Assembly: GCF_001028175.1 (NCBI RefSeq)
Contig: NZ_AEJF01000245.1
Coordinates: forward strand, 1-64,000
Source: Caballeronia mineralivorans PML1(12)
GTDB taxonomy: Bacteria > Pseudomonadota > Gammaproteobacteria > Burkholderiales > Burkholderiaceae
Reading direction: 5' to 3'
Length of the DNA stretch: 64,000 nucleotides
Shown here: in pieces, positions 45,779 to 55,895 of the stretch
Position numbering within the stretch: the first letter of the stretch is position 1
Layout: every line of letters starts with the position of its first letter
The notes under the pieces: model-generated
What the model was told of the DNA's origin: nothing
Databases searched by the model: none
What the model saw: the letters and a program-made list of their open reading frames with translations, nothing else
Position numbers and translations under genes: made by a program

Positions 45779-47869
45779 TTACTGTGCATTGTCGATGACA
45801 GAGGGGGAATCGAGTTTATGCTCCATGCGCCTCAGGTCGAATAAATCGCTCTCATTGCCCGTCTGATCCTGGCGTACTGGTGGAGGGACGGGTACGGTAT
45901 CGTCCTTCTCAGTCCAGTTATCTGTTCGATAATTAATTGATTTATCTTGCATATATCCGTAGCGGTCCAGCGAGATAGTCTTCAATGCGGATGCATCTTT
46001 TATTATTACTGGCCGAATGAATATCAACAGATTAGTTTTCACCCTATTTTTAGTCTCGTTCCTGAACAAGGAGCCTAGTAATGGGATCTTCGAAATCCAT
46101 GGCACTCTGCTGTTTCCATTCGTGTATGAATCGCTTATCAGTCCGCCAAGCACGACGATCTGTCCGTCGTCAGCTAATATCGTTGACTGCAGCGAGCGTT
46201 TGTCGATGGAATATCCGCCTGCCTGATCGGCAGTTCCATTTTCGACGCTTGAATCCTCTTGGTAGAGCTGTAGCTTGATGGTGCCGCCCTGATTGATCTG
46301 CGGCCTCACATTTAACATAATTCCCACATCTTTTCGATCGTAGGTATTGAACGCAGATACCGACGAAGAGCTGGTAGTGTTGGTTGAATATGTGCCAGAC
46401 TCAAGTGGGATGTTAGTTCCCACAAGTATTCGAGCCTCTTGGTTGTCGAGCGTAACCAAACTGGGCGTTGACAAAATGTTCACGTCAGAGTTTGTCTGTA
46501 AGGCTTGAAACAGACCTTTCGTGCCAAGGATATTGCCAAAACCAGCAATTACGCCGACGTTAGTAGTGGATGCGGCGATGTTCGCCAAACCAGCAGGGGT
46601 CAACCACTCAATACCGAATTGACCGGTCTTATTGGAAGACACTTCCATGATCAGCGATTCGATGTAGACCTGAACCTTGCGCTGATCCAACCGCGATATC
46701 ACCACACTAAGATTTTGGAATACGGGTTCGGAAGCGGTGATGATTAAGGAGTTGGTTGAGACGTCGGCCACGACTTCACCGCTTCCTCTATCACTGTCCC
46801 CGGTACCGGTACCGGACGCGGTACCACTGCCACCGAAGGGAGTATTACCGGAAGCCGACGAGGCTGCCGTCGCACTTGATGCTCCGCTACCATCACTGGG
46901 AAGAGGTGGCAGCGTCCCGTCACTTTTTGATAGCCCCGATGAATTTTGCCCATTTCCGCTGCTTTGCGTGCTACTTGCCTTCGAGTCACCGGCGTTTGTC
47001 TGGCCCAATATACTGCGAAGGGTTTTCGCCAAATCCGTAGCATCGGCGTTCCGCAAAGTGACGATATGGATGTTGCCCGGCGTCCGGGTCGGCGTGTCGA
47101 GCTTGACTACCAGTGTTTCTGCTTCGCTCAAACGAGTGGGGCCGCTCGAGCGAAGCACAATCGAATTGGTTCGGGTGTCCGCCGCGACCGCTACTTTCTG
47201 GGTTGGGTCGGAATTGCCAATAGTACTCAAATCTAAAAGTTTTTGAGCTTGTTGGGCGATAGTGGCCGCATCTGCGAAATTGAGTTGAACAACGTCGATA
47301 TTGGCAACTGACGCGGCGTCGATTCCAGAGATAATTGACGCGATCCGCTGAATATTGTCAGCGTAATCAGTGACAATGATCGTGTTATTGCTCGGATATG
47401 CGGCGATTGTGTTATTGGGTGAGATCAAAGGGCGAAGAACGGGCAGTAGATTGTTTGCGGATTCTCTGTGCAGATGAAACACTTGCGTGACAATTTGATC
47501 ACCTTTTGCAGTCGGAGAGTTTCCAATATACGTCGAGACGCCCTGAAGCTTTGCGTCAGCTTCTGGTACAATCTTTAGAATACCGTGATCTTGCAATAGC
47601 GAAAAACCCTGCATGCGCAACGCAGATTCCAGCGTTTTCAATGCCGTATCATCGGACACAGGGTTTTCCGATATGAGATTAAGTTTACCCTTTACTCTTG
47701 GGTCAACAACGATCGTTTTCCCTGTCGCGGCTCCAATTGAGCGGGCCACCTGCTCAATATCAGCATTTACAAAGTTCATTGTGACGGCGGCGGCTATTGG
47801 TTGGGAATAATTCAACGACGACGCACCCAAAAATAAAAAAAGCGTCTTAAAAATAATTCGCTGTTTCAT
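45779..47869 (-). CDS. gspD: Lone GspD-type secretin
   Basis: A 696-residue secretin that would form the outer-membrane channel of a type II secretion system. A signal peptide ends near PIAAA, then N0 (MNFVNADIEQVARSIGAATGKT), N1-N3 repeats and the secretin core with SRVPWISKIPLLGSLFRN and TNLLIFIRPVII are seen. A serine/glycine-rich insert lies at about residues 300-370. The region is visibly AT-richer than its neighbours, and no other gsp gene is nearby. The ATG at 47869 (MKQRIIFKT) gives a normal signal; the frame runs 14 codons further. Acquired or left behind from a lost cluster. Confidence 0.9.
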   Translation of the reverse strand: MKQRIIFKTLFLFLGASSLNYSQPIAAAVTMNFVNADIEQVARSIGAATGKTIVVDPRVKGKLNLISENPVSDDTALKTLESALRMQGFSLLQDHGILKIVPEADAKLQGVSTYIGNSPTAKGDQIVTQVFHLHRESANNLLPVLRPLISPNNTIAAYPSNNTIIVTDYADNIQRIASIISGIDAASVANIDVVQLNFADAATIAQQAQKLLDLSTIGNSDPTQKVAVAADTRTNSIVLRSSGPTRLSEAETLVVKLDTPTRTPGNIHIVTLRNADATDLAKTLRSILGQTNAGDSKASSTQSSGNGQNSSGLSKSDGTLPPLPSDGSGASSATAASSASGNTPFGGSGTASGTGTGDSDRGSGEVVADVSTNSLIITASEPVFQNLSVVISRLDQRKVQVYIESLIMEVSSNKTGQFGIEWLTPAGLANIAASTTNVGVIAGFGNILGTKGLFQALQTNSDVNILSTPSLVTLDNQEARILVGTNIPLESGTYSTNTTSSSSVSAFNTYDRKDVGIMLNVRPQINQGGTIKLQLYQEDSSVENGTADQAGGYSIDKRSLQSTILADDGQIVVLGGLISDSYTNGNSRVPWISKIPLLGSLFRNETKNRVKTNLLIFIRPVIIKDASALKTISLDRYGYMQDKSINYRTDNWTEKDDTVPVPPPVRQDQTGNESDLFDLRRMEHKLDSPSVIDNAQ

Positions 47870-48848
47870 GGAAAATTTGAATGGTGCACCATTCTGTTTC
47901 AAGTCGCCCAAATCGCTTTAGAGGAATTTCAGGTGACGTTAAGTTAAGCTTGGGGAGAAAAATGGCGTCGTTGCGTAAATCGGGCGTGAAGACACAGCTT
48001 CTCCTGTGACCGAAATTCATGCAATTCAAATTGACCGAGGACGTGCAAGCGGTGCCATGCGGTTCAGGACGCCGACGCGGATCGCCATAGTGATAATTAT
48101 AATAACACGATCTTTCGAACCGTCATTTAGTAACCGCGGAAATAAGCATTATCATTTATCTTAACTACTTACACTGCGTTACATTAATGGATGATTATAA
48201 GCGGTTGCCCCGTGCCTCTAATTGGAAGTCTACGGGCATCGCCGAGATACGCGAGTCCAATGGTTTTTGATTCGTATTTTCATATTATGAAAACAGATTT
48301 ATTTTCTTTTGAGAACAGCCCATCGGATCCGACTCGCACCTGACCATGCGACGCGAGGGCGTCGGAGCACTCGACGTTTTGAAAAAACCGCAGTCAGTTG
48401 TGTGACCCGGCCTGGTGTTTCTTTTCAACGAGAACGAGACGCTCGAGAGACCGCGCGCGAGCATCTCGGTAGCGAGCACCTCACGACAAGTTCTTGCAGG
48501 TGTGCTTTTAGCTACGGATCTGTGGCCAAGTCCGGCGGGAACTTGCACCCCGCAGATAGCACGCACTCACGGGCGTACACGAAACCGCTCGCGCGGTAGG
48601 GGGCTCTGGGCAGGCGCTGACGGTTGGTGAGAGTCCGCGACGCGGTTCCGTGTGTTGGCGAATCATGACCTGTGGGCAATTGCAAGGGTGTGCTGACGGA
48701 TACGTCGCTGCCGCTAGATGGACCGGCTCTCTCCTCACGCCGCGGCAAAGTCGAGATGGTAGCCATCTGGCGGCTGCCTCTGGAGGGCCGCTAGCGTGGA
48801 GCGCAGCACCCCTAAGGTGTCTCCCCTCCAACAGTCGAAGAGCCTCAC
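47870..48848. other. AT-rich then gene-free stretch
   Basis: The first 430 bp (to about 48300) are strongly AT-rich and probably belong to the acquired gspD segment, including its promoter. From 48300 to 48848 the base composition returns to normal, but no gene or motif is recognised. Confidence 0.5.
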
Positions 48849-50117
48849 TCACTGCGGAAAGCTGAGGATCACAACGAAGCCACCATCGGCAGCATTGCGG
48901 CACTCGATCTCTCCGTCATTCTGACACGCGAGCCGCTTGACCACGGCAAGCCCGAGCCCATGATGCAATTGCTCGGCGCGTTGGTTGTTCGCTCGAACAA
49001 ACGGCTGCATCACGCTCTCGATCTGGTCGTCAGGCACACCCTCACCATGATCCCGGACCGTCAACCGGTAGTGCTCCCCATTCTTACGAGTCGAAATTTC
49101 CACTGGCACTTCGCCGTGACTCATTGCATTCTCGAACAGATTCGAGACGATCCGGTCGAGATCGACTGAAGGTAACCGGAATGCTTCGCCGGCCGACAGG
49201 TCAAGCATAACCAGTCCTTCATCGACAAGCGATCCGCCATAGTTTTTGCGGCAGTGCTCATCGACGCCTTCGGTTGGCGCCGGCTCGACGTTCGTCGAAG
49301 ACGGTGCGACCGAGGACCTCATCGCGTGCTCAAGGAACTGGGCGAGGATGGCCGACAGCGATTCCGCGTCACGAGAAAAACCGGTACGGCGCTCTTCATC
49401 GTTCATCAGCGCAACCCGCAACCGCATCCGCGTGATCGGCGCCTTCAGGTCATGTGCGATACCCGCCAGCAGCAGGGCCCTTTCCTGCTCGGCCAGAGAC
49501 AGGCTATGCATCATCCGGTTGAAATCGGCGATGAGAGATCTGATTTCCACAGGGCCGCCTTCTTCTACAGGCACGGTCGGCCGCCCGGACCGGAATTGCC
49601 TCGCAGCGCCGGAAAGCCGACGCAATGGCCGTTGAAACTGCCAGGCGACCACCAGCGCTAGCATCAACGCCAGCACAAGGGTAACCGCCGATTGCCCGAA
49701 AAAGTGAAAAGAAGGTACCAGGATATCCGACAAACGCAACCAGAATGACGCATTGCCGTACCTCACCCATACAGCACCGTTCGTGTCAGAAACAACACGG
49801 CTGCCGGCAGGTAGTCGCGCGAGCAGGTCACGGTCAAACGGGGTGTTTGTATGATCGCAAGGTGCCGGGCAACCCGCCTCGATGATTTTTTCTGCCCCGA
49901 TGTAGCGTACGCCAAGGGCCTTCGCGACACCTGCAGCGTCCGCGCCATCGATTTCTTTCATACGCAATGCTGCCATCACATCCCGCCGGGCGTGTTCGGT
50001 ATCAATTATGTTGCGCTCGTGGTTGACAGCAACATACGCGGTCACATGCACGAGAACAATCAGACCAGTCGTCAACAGTGCGAGACGGCCGAACAGCGTG
50101 TCAAAGGGGTTTCTCAT
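48849..50117 (-). CDS. Membrane sensor histidine kinase (EnvZ-like)
   Basis: A 422-residue kinase. Two membrane segments (residues about 10-30 and 138-158) flank a periplasmic domain with a CPAPC cysteine pair. A HAMP linker follows (FQRPLRRLSGAARQF) and then the dimerisation domain (LLLAGIAHDLKAPITRMRLRV, phosphoacceptor His). The ATPase part has SNLFENAMSHG, DHGEGVPDDQIE and HHGLGLAVVKRL. No response regulator gene is next to it, which is unusual for the group. The signal may be redox or osmotic; the cysteine pair points to the former only weakly. Confidence 0.9.
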   Translation of the reverse strand: MRNPFDTLFGRLALLTTGLIVLVHVTAYVAVNHERNIIDTEHARRDVMAALRMKEIDGADAAGVAKALGVRYIGAEKIIEAGCPAPCDHTNTPFDRDLLARLPAGSRVVSDTNGAVWVRYGNASFWLRLSDILVPSFHFFGQSAVTLVLALMLALVVAWQFQRPLRRLSGAARQFRSGRPTVPVEEGGPVEIRSLIADFNRMMHSLSLAEQERALLLAGIAHDLKAPITRMRLRVALMNDEERRTGFSRDAESLSAILAQFLEHAMRSSVAPSSTNVEPAPTEGVDEHCRKNYGGSLVDEGLVMLDLSAGEAFRLPSVDLDRIVSNLFENAMSHGEVPVEISTRKNGEHYRLTVRDHGEGVPDDQIESVMQPFVRANNQRAEQLHHGLGLAVVKRLACQNDGEIECRNAADGGFVVILSFPQ

Positions 50118-50446
50118 ACGGATTCACTCTCAAGAGAGGGACCCATCGATGCGGTATTGGTCCCTGCCGCCGACCGCCAATACGCAGGCCCCGCCGTAAC
50201 AGACAAGGGTGGGCTTGCATCGCTTCCAATGCAGGCTCACTTGCGCGCAGCTTACCGGATCTTGTCAAAGTTACACAGAACTGGAGTCTTGAAGTTCATG
50301 TGAAATCAGGTGTTGAGGGATCGGCAGCATGATCTGGCGGCTAGCGGTTGCTGAGCGTGAGAGCGGTGGCTCAACGGGCTGCCGTCCTTAAACGGGATAC
50401 TTGCGGGACTGTGCGACGTCGTGAACGCGCTGCCTCGCGACGCCCC
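50118..50446. other. Gene-free stretch between kinase and chemoreceptor
   Basis: No gene supported. It should hold the kinase promoter and the 3' end region of the receptor gene. Confidence 0.35.
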
Positions 50447-51979
50447 TCAGAGCTGGAATTGGGCCACGGAATTGACCAACTGCGCTGCCTGCTGCTTGAG
50501 GCTCTCGGCCGCCGCGGCGCTCTCCTCGACCAGCGCGGCATTCTGCTGCGTCGTCCGATCCATCTGGCCTACAGCCTTCCCCACCAGCTCGACGCCGGCG
50601 CTCTGCTCCGCACTGGCTCTGCTGATCTCGCCCACGATGATCGTCACGCGCTGGATGGCACCGACGATGTGGGTCATCGTCGTGCCCGCCTCGTCGACGA
50701 GCGCGGTACCGTGATCGACCCGCTCGACGCTGTTGGAGATCAGCGCGTGGATCTCACTGGCGGCCTGCGCGCTGCGCTGGGCGAGGCTGCGGACTTCGGT
50801 AGCGACAACCGCAAAGCCCCGACCCTGCTCGCCCGCGCGGGCCGCTTCGACTGCCGCGTTAAGCGCGAGGATGTTGGTCTGGGCCGCGATGCCATCGATG
50901 ATGCCGATGATGTCGGCAATCTTGCGCGAACCCTCATTGATGCCCTTCATCGTCTCGACGACCTGACCCACCACGTTTGCACCCTGCAATGCGATCGAAG
51001 AGGCGCCGGTGGCCAGCTCGCTAGCTTCCCGGGCATTTTCGGCATTCTGCCTGACTGTGGCGCTGAGCTGTTCCATGGATGCGGCGGTTTCCTGCAGCGC
51101 GCTCGCCTGCTCCTCTGTTCGTTGGCTAAGGTCGGCGTTGCCGTACGCGATCTGCGCCGAGCCGGTCGCGATAGAATCGCTGCTGTTGCGTACCTGCCCA
51201 ACGATGGCGACGAGCGAGACGGTCATCGCCTTCATGGCTGCCATCAGACTGTCCATGTCGCCCGGCTGCACGCGCAGCTCGACATTGAGATTGCCCATCG
51301 CTATCTGGCGCGCCGCCTCGCGTGCGTCGTCGGGCTCACCGCCGAGCTTGCGCGTAATCGCGCGCGAAAACATGACCGCGCCAGCAATGCCGGCCAGAAG
51401 GGTGAGCACCATGGCACCGACGCTCGCAAGGACCGCGCGTTTTTGCTTTTCTTTTGCTTGGGCGATGGCAGCGGTAGTCTGCTCGACGATCTTGCTGCTG
51501 GGTTCGCGCAGCAGAATCACCGGCTCCCGGTCGATGCCATCCATGGCTAAGTCCCCGACGGCAATATCGAATCCCGAGGCCTTGAACTGCTCGAGCGCCT
51601 TGCGGTACGACTGCCCCATCTCCTTGTGGAGAATGTTGAATCGCTCGATCTTCGAGCGGGCCTCGCCGGGCGGCAACTCGACCGCGAGCTTCTCGGTGGC
51701 GGCCTGCGAAGCCTGCTCGTACTTCTCGAAGGCGCCCCAGTATTTGTCGAGTTGCTCGGGGTTCTTGCCGCGCAGCAGGATGTCTTTCCCGTTCTGCACC
51801 TGGTTTTTGAAAGCGACCAACGCATCGGCGACCTGGCGTGCCTGCGTACCATCCACTTCGAAGAGCCGCTCGTACGTGCCCGCGGCATTGTTCATCTGGA
51901 AAACTCCGAAGAGTCCTGCCGCGGATGCAACCAGCAACGCGATGCCCAACGCCAGCGGGAGTTGATGGACCAGCTTCAT
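50447..51979 (-). CDS. Methyl-accepting chemotaxis protein
   Basis: A 510-residue Tar/Tsr-like receptor. TM1 is at residues 7-28, a four-helix periplasmic sensor follows to about 185, TM2 is at 188-210, and HAMP ends near 265. The signalling hairpin has the invariant [16 protein letters not shown]-type tip ([43 protein letters not shown], key residues [25 protein letters not shown]). It ends QFQL without the NWETF pentapeptide. Ligand unknown. It is transcribed opposite to no near neighbour. Confidence 0.93.
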   Translation of the reverse strand: MKLVHQLPLALGIALLVASAAGLFGVFQMNNAAGTYERLFEVDGTQARQVADALVAFKNQVQNGKDILLRGKNPEQLDKYWGAFEKYEQASQAATEKLAVELPPGEARSKIERFNILHKEMGQSYRKALEQFKASGFDIAVGDLAMDGIDREPVILLREPSSKIVEQTTAAIAQAKEKQKRAVLASVGAMVLTLLAGIAGAVMFSRAITRKLGGEPDDAREAARQIAMGNLNVELRVQPGDMDSLMAAMKAMTVSLVAIVGQVRNSSDSIATGSAQIAYGNADLSQRTEEQASALQETAASMEQLSATVRQNAENAREASELATGASSIALQGANVVGQVVETMKGINEGSRKIADIIGIIDGIAAQTNILALNAAVEAARAGEQGRGFAVVATEVRSLAQRSAQAASEIHALISNSVERVDHGTALVDEAGTTMTHIVGAIQRVTIIVGEISRASAEQSAGVELVGKAVGQMDRTTQQNAALVEESAAAAESLKQQAAQLVNSVAQFQL

Positions 51980-52019
51980 GTACCACCCTATGAAGTAGAG
52001 CTGGCGCTCGACGCACCAG

Positions 52020-52300
52020 CGAAAACGACGAAGCGCGCCACCGAGTCAGTGACGATATCGGTACCGCGTCTGGTCTCCATAAAATTTTCATTGACGAAAA
52101 ATTCCTGAAAATCGCAATTCAATCTCGAAGCGATTGCCGGGCCCGAAGCGACGACTCGATATTGCGGCTTACCAAAGTAGTATCCCTGAACAAGCTGGAT
52201 TGAAGCTTGACCTTCAAGACAGGTCAGCTCCTACCCGGTCTTCACACCCTCTGCCACGACCTAGATCTTAGGTACCCTGATTGCCTCCAGGAAGCTCTGG
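52020..52300 (-). pseudogene. EAL-domain (c-di-GMP phosphodiesterase) relic
   Basis: On the minus strand from about 52300, the sequence reads FLEAIRVPKI, stop, VVAEGVKTG, stop, ELTCLEGQ, ASIQLVQGYYFGKPQ. These are the ends of an EAL domain (VAEGVET and QGYYFxxP). Two in-frame stops and no N-terminal part make it a relic. The open frame continues to about 52020. Confidence 0.6.
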
Positions 52301-52360
52301 CCGTGCGACCGTTCTCCTGCGATCTAATCGGATGATCTCGCGATGGCTGCAACGTCAGCA

Positions 52361-52540
52361 TCAGAATCTGCGCGCCATTTCGGTTACCACGCCGCGGGCG
52401 TCGGCGCCCGACGCTAACGCAATACCCGATTATTCGACTGCGTTGAGCGTGAATTGCACTCGATCCCGCTTCTGGATAATCCCGGCAGACATGCGCAAAG
52501 TCGTCGCCTCATACGCCTCGTACGTTCTGAACCGCGTTGG
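52361..52540 (-). pseudogene. Porin 3'-end relic
   Basis: On the minus strand, MSAGIIQKRDRVQFTLNAVE, stop, SGIALASGADARGVVTEMARRF, stop parallels the end of the intact porin downstream (ALGFIQNRNRAGYTLNGTAYSGIAVVPGADTRGINLGIVHKF). It has a premature stop before the last strand and a lost start. It looks like a decayed duplicate of the neighbouring porin. Confidence 0.65.
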
Positions 52541-52713
52541 CACCCGGGATAACACAACGATCCCGGCGCAATGGCTGGCCCCACGTTCCGCTACCGACGC
52601 TTCGCAAATCACCTCGTGGTGATCTACGAACGGTTCGCAGCCGAACTGTGGTTCGCTGCTCCTTCATCGTAATGGACTTGCACCACCCACTCCTTGCCGG
52701 TCTCCCGGCGCAC
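52541..52713. other. Short gene-free stretch
   Basis: Nothing recognised between the porin relic and the intact porin. Confidence 0.3.
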
Positions 52714-53748
52714 TCAGAATTTGTGCACGATCCCAAGGTTAATGCCGCGCGTGTCGGCACCGGGCACGACCGCGATACCCGAATATGCGGTGCCGTTTAG
52801 GGTGTACCCCGCCCGATTCCGGTTTTGGATAAATCCGAGCGCAGCGTATACCTCCGTCGCCTTGGAAAGGAAGTATTCGTCGATCAAGCCCAATTCCTGT
52901 GCGTTGTTCCCCGCACCCGTTCGGTCATGCACATAACCATACATCAGTGAGAGTTGATCAGCAGGACTGAGCAAGTATGAATCCGATACTTGATAGACGT
53001 CTCGCTTGGAGTCTTTCAAAGTATTCGTCTGAAGTTCCGTGTGATATGCCAGCCAAAACCGGTTGGGCCCTGTCGCAATAGACGCCCCTGCATTGAAAAG
53101 CTTCAGTATTGAGGTCCCGGTTGCATTGGCCGCCTGCTCATAGCCGGCCGCCCCGCTGAAGGGCCCCTTTACATATTGAACTACGGCGTTATAGAACAGC
53201 AGCCCGTTGGTCGGTTTAGTCGTCGAATCGCGCATTGCGACCATAAACTTAGCGCTCAAGCCGTCGAACGTGGGTGTGAAATAGGAAATCGCGTTACTCT
53301 CCCGAATGGTCAAGCTGTTGAAGTTATTCATGGGAGACGCGATACTCTTTACCGCCGTTGGGTCCATTGCGGCTTGGAGGACGTCATATTGGGGTGAATT
53401 CTGCAAACCAAAACGCACCTCGCCAAAACCTCCAGACATCCCAACCCATGCCTGACGGTTAAAGGCCTCAGCCGGATTGGTTGCCGCGCCAGTCATGCCA
53501 GAGAAGGCTTGTTCCAGCTGAAAATTGATCTTAAGGCCGCCACCAATATCCTCAGATCCTTTGAAGCCATACCTAGTTGAATATAGTCCACCTGGTACCG
53601 CGCGGTATGCCGCCCCCGCAGCGGTGCTCTGGTATGCCAAACCGTTGTCAATGACGCCGTACAGTGTGACTGACGACTGAGCACTTGCAGTATTAAAAAC
53701 ACAGGCGGATGCAGCACCGGATAAAAATATCACCAGCTTATTTTTCAT
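52714..53748 (-). CDS. Porin (OmpC/Omp38-like)
   Basis: A 344-residue outer-membrane porin. It has a signal peptide (LVIFLSGAASACVFNTASA), the mature start QSSVTLYGVIDNGL, the GFKGSEDIGGGLKINFQLEQAFS loop region typical of Burkholderia porins, and the C-terminal phenylalanine (IVHKF). It is shorter than the porin at 37352 and has a higher proportion of less GC-rich codons. A relic of its 3' end lies downstream. No neighbour indicates a specific substrate. Confidence 0.92.
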   Translation of the reverse strand: MKNKLVIFLSGAASACVFNTASAQSSVTLYGVIDNGLAYQSTAAGAAYRAVPGGLYSTRYGFKGSEDIGGGLKINFQLEQAFSGMTGAATNPAEAFNRQAWVGMSGGFGEVRFGLQNSPQYDVLQAAMDPTAVKSIASPMNNFNSLTIRESNAISYFTPTFDGLSAKFMVAMRDSTTKPTNGLLFYNAVVQYVKGPFSGAAGYEQAANATGTSILKLFNAGASIATGPNRFWLAYHTELQTNTLKDSKRDVYQVSDSYLLSPADQLSLMYGYVHDRTGAGNNAQELGLIDEYFLSKATEVYAALGFIQNRNRAGYTLNGTAYSGIAVVPGADTRGINLGIVHKF

Positions 53749-54229
53749 TTTGTCTCCAAATTATTGTGTAGTTATTTATATTTTTTGTTACGACATTCGG
53801 TTGCCAATTCCATAAATATCATTCGACATCACGCACCATCCAGCGGAACGTGCCAAATTGCGGCAGCACCGTGGTGAACACGGCAACCGCGTTCTCAATG
53901 GGAATGGAGCCGTTACCGTTGGACGACGCGCACGGTTGCTCAGCAAGTGCGCTCATGTGCGGGACCTTTCTGGACAATAACCTCTCCTGTGGCTTAGTCG
54001 TCACCGACCACTGGGCAAGGGCTCCAGTGCCGGGCGAATCGTCCAGACGGAATAACGATATTGGAGAACGGATCACGCGTCCCTAGATAAAAATTAGATT
54101 CAATGGCACTTTTTGTTACCAGTGGGCGAGCGCATGCGCCGCAGCCTTATGAGCGGCAGCACCTGCGCGGAACGAAATCCGATTCACTTCGACTGGTCCT
54201 ACTGGTCCGCTGCGTGATGCGAAGCGGAC
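53749..54229. other. Porin upstream region
   Basis: The first 60 bp are AT-rich and should hold the porin promoter. An open frame at 53819-54076 on the minus strand has a plausible C-terminal tail but no recognisable family, and is not called. Confidence 0.4.
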
Positions 54230-54447
54230 TGTCGATTGCTCGTCTGGGCGCGCACCGCGCCACGTGGTGCTGTCATCGAAGTCACGCTCGCCGACGGGCG
54301 CAAAGTCGATCACTTCACCCGGATTCACCCTAGCACCAGGAGAATCCCCTCAGCGCCGAAGCTGCTGGCGCGAAAACTCGAAACCTGATGTCACCGCCGC
54401 CAATTTGCTGCAAGCGTGGCGACCGTTGTCGAAGCCGGCGATCGTGT
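54230..54447 (+). pseudogene. MmgE/PrpD-family C-terminal relic
   Basis: AVIEVTLADGRKVDHFTR followed, in a shifted frame, by ENPLSAEAAGAKTRNLM and by a further shift to AANLLQAW is the order found at the C-terminus of MmgE/PrpD (2-methylcitrate dehydratase-like) proteins. At least two frameshifts are needed to read it. The relic abuts an IS relic. Confidence 0.5.
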
Positions 54448-54452
54448 AGGGT

Positions 54453-54659
54453 GATCGTGACAAGTACCGCTGGCCGCTACACGCTGCGGGCATCCCGGCC
54501 CCGATCGCCCGTCGAGGCGAGTCGCACTGCAAAGGCCTTGGCAAAATCCGATGGGTCATTGAACGCAAGTCGCCTGGCTGCATAACTTCAGACGCCTGCG
54601 CATTCGATTCGAACGCCTCGCCTTCACGAGGCGTTCACGAAGATCGCTGCCTGAATAAT
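54453..54659 (+). pseudogene. IS5-type transposase C-terminal relic
   Basis: DRDKYRWPLHAAGIPAPIARRGES and GLGKIRWVIER are followed, one frameshift later, by AWLHNFRRLRIRFER, and after another by HEAFTKIAA, stop, IIC. This is the end of an IS5-family transposase (IARRG, RWVxER and the FRRLRIRxER helix). No terminal repeats are seen, so it is an old fragment. Confidence 0.6.
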
Positions 54660-54740
54660 CTGCTCGCGTCAACTTCGATCTTCATTTTGTTAGTGATTCT
54701 AACTAAGTTATACAGATCTATCCGATCATGGACTAGTTCC
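54660..54740. other. Short gene-free stretch
   Basis: AT-rich spacer between the IS relic and the lactonase gene; it may contain the transcription end of that gene. Confidence 0.3.
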
Positions 54741-55895
54741 TTATTTCACGAAGACAACACTGACAGGAGCAGGTACGTCAACCGATTGCCCTGTGTCCGA
54801 CACCATGCCCGACACAGGGTCGATTCTGAACACATTCACTTTACCGCTGCTTTGATTTTCGACCAGCATCCATTTTCCCGACGCATCGATTGCAAATCCC
54901 CAGGGTCTCTGACCGCCCGAGGACGTGCGCTGAACCAGAGAAAGCTCCCCCGAGTCAGGGCTAACGCGATAGACCACCAGCGCATTTTCTCCGCGGTTTC
55001 CGACATAGACAAAACGCCCGTCATGGCTGACCGCAATCTCGGCTCCGCTCTTGGCACCCTGAAATTCCGGGCTGGTCGTCGGCAACGATTGCACTAGTGT
55101 CAAATGCCCTTGCGATGCACCCCAGCGTAAAACCATGATCTCCGCAGTTAGTTCAGTTAGCAAATAAACGAACTGACCGTTTAAACCGAAAGCGAGGTGA
55201 CGCGGACCACTGCCCGGCGGGGCAATGAAGGACCGCGGATTGGCCTCGTCATCCGGCGACAACGCATGAGTCGCCCGGTCAAAGCCATAAACGAAAACAC
55301 GATCGGCACCCAGATCGGCAACAAGTGCGTATCGACCTGATGGATCGACCGCGACGCTGTGAGCATGCGCGCTCGCCTGCCGACGGTTTGGTCCGGAACC
55401 GGTCTCCTTGATCGTGGACACGAGTGAGCCCATGCTTGCTTCGCGGTTGATAACAATGCTCGATACAGACCCACTGCTGTAATTGGCACCGAGCAAGGTC
55501 ATCGAGGGTACGTCTAACCACAAATACGTGGTTCCGTTGCCTCCTGTGGCGACCGCGTTCACTTTGGTAAGCGCACCGTTCCCTCGATCCACCGCGTAGG
55601 CAGTGACACTTCCTTCTTCTGTGTTTTGATCATCGACCGAATAAAGTATTGGTAGCTGAGGATGCGCAACTAGCCATGTGGATCTCAGCCCCTCCTCAAC
55701 CGGGCCGATCATAGTGAGCTTACCGGTGTAGGCGTCGAAGCGCAGCGCGTGAATGCGGCGCTCCTGCGTGCCCACGTAGACGAGTTCCGTTTGTGCATTT
55801 TTCGGTAGCGTGGCTGCTCGACCCTGCTCGCTGTATGCTCCTGCTGACAACGTCAGCATGGCAAGTGCCGCCATAACGACGACTCGCGTCACCAT
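54741..55895 (-). CDS. Exported lactonase-like seven-bladed propeller
   Basis: A 384-residue protein of the 6-phosphogluconolactonase / carboxymuconate cyclase (Lactonase) family. A signal peptide (MAALAMLTLSAGAYS) places it in the periplasm. Repeated motifs such as AHAHSVAVDPSGRYALVADLG, GPRHLAFGLNGQFVYLLTE and GAEIAVSHDGRFVYVGNRGEN mark successive blades (shown here by their recurrent Gly-Arg-Tyr/Phe-x-Tyr/Leu-Val pattern). The ATG at 55895 follows GGAGAAGT; an upstream ATG at 55919 is possible. Substrate unknown. Confidence 0.88.
   Translation of the reverse strand: MVTRVVVMAALAMLTLSAGAYSEQGRAATLPKNAQTELVYVGTQERRIHALRFDAYTGKLTMIGPVEEGLRSTWLVAHPQLPILYSVDDQNTEEGSVTAYAVDRGNGALTKVNAVATGGNGTTYLWLDVPSMTLLGANYSSGSVSSIVINREASMGSLVSTIKETGSGPNRRQASAHAHSVAVDPSGRYALVADLGADRVFVYGFDRATHALSPDDEANPRSFIAPPGSGPRHLAFGLNGQFVYLLTELTAEIMVLRWGASQGHLTLVQSLPTTSPEFQGAKSGAEIAVSHDGRFVYVGNRGENALVVYRVSPDSGELSLVQRTSSGGQRPWGFAIDASGKWMLVENQSSGKVNVFRIDPVSGMVSDTGQSVDVPAPVSVVFVK

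Noticed and set aside
50348-51550. Long plus-strand frame of about 400 residues over the chemoreceptor
   Set aside because: It is antisense to a full-length chemotaxis receptor and shows no recognisable domain.
53819-54076. Minus-strand open frame of 85 residues
   Set aside because: The end is protein-like, but no family or ribosome binding site could be identified; it may be a relic.
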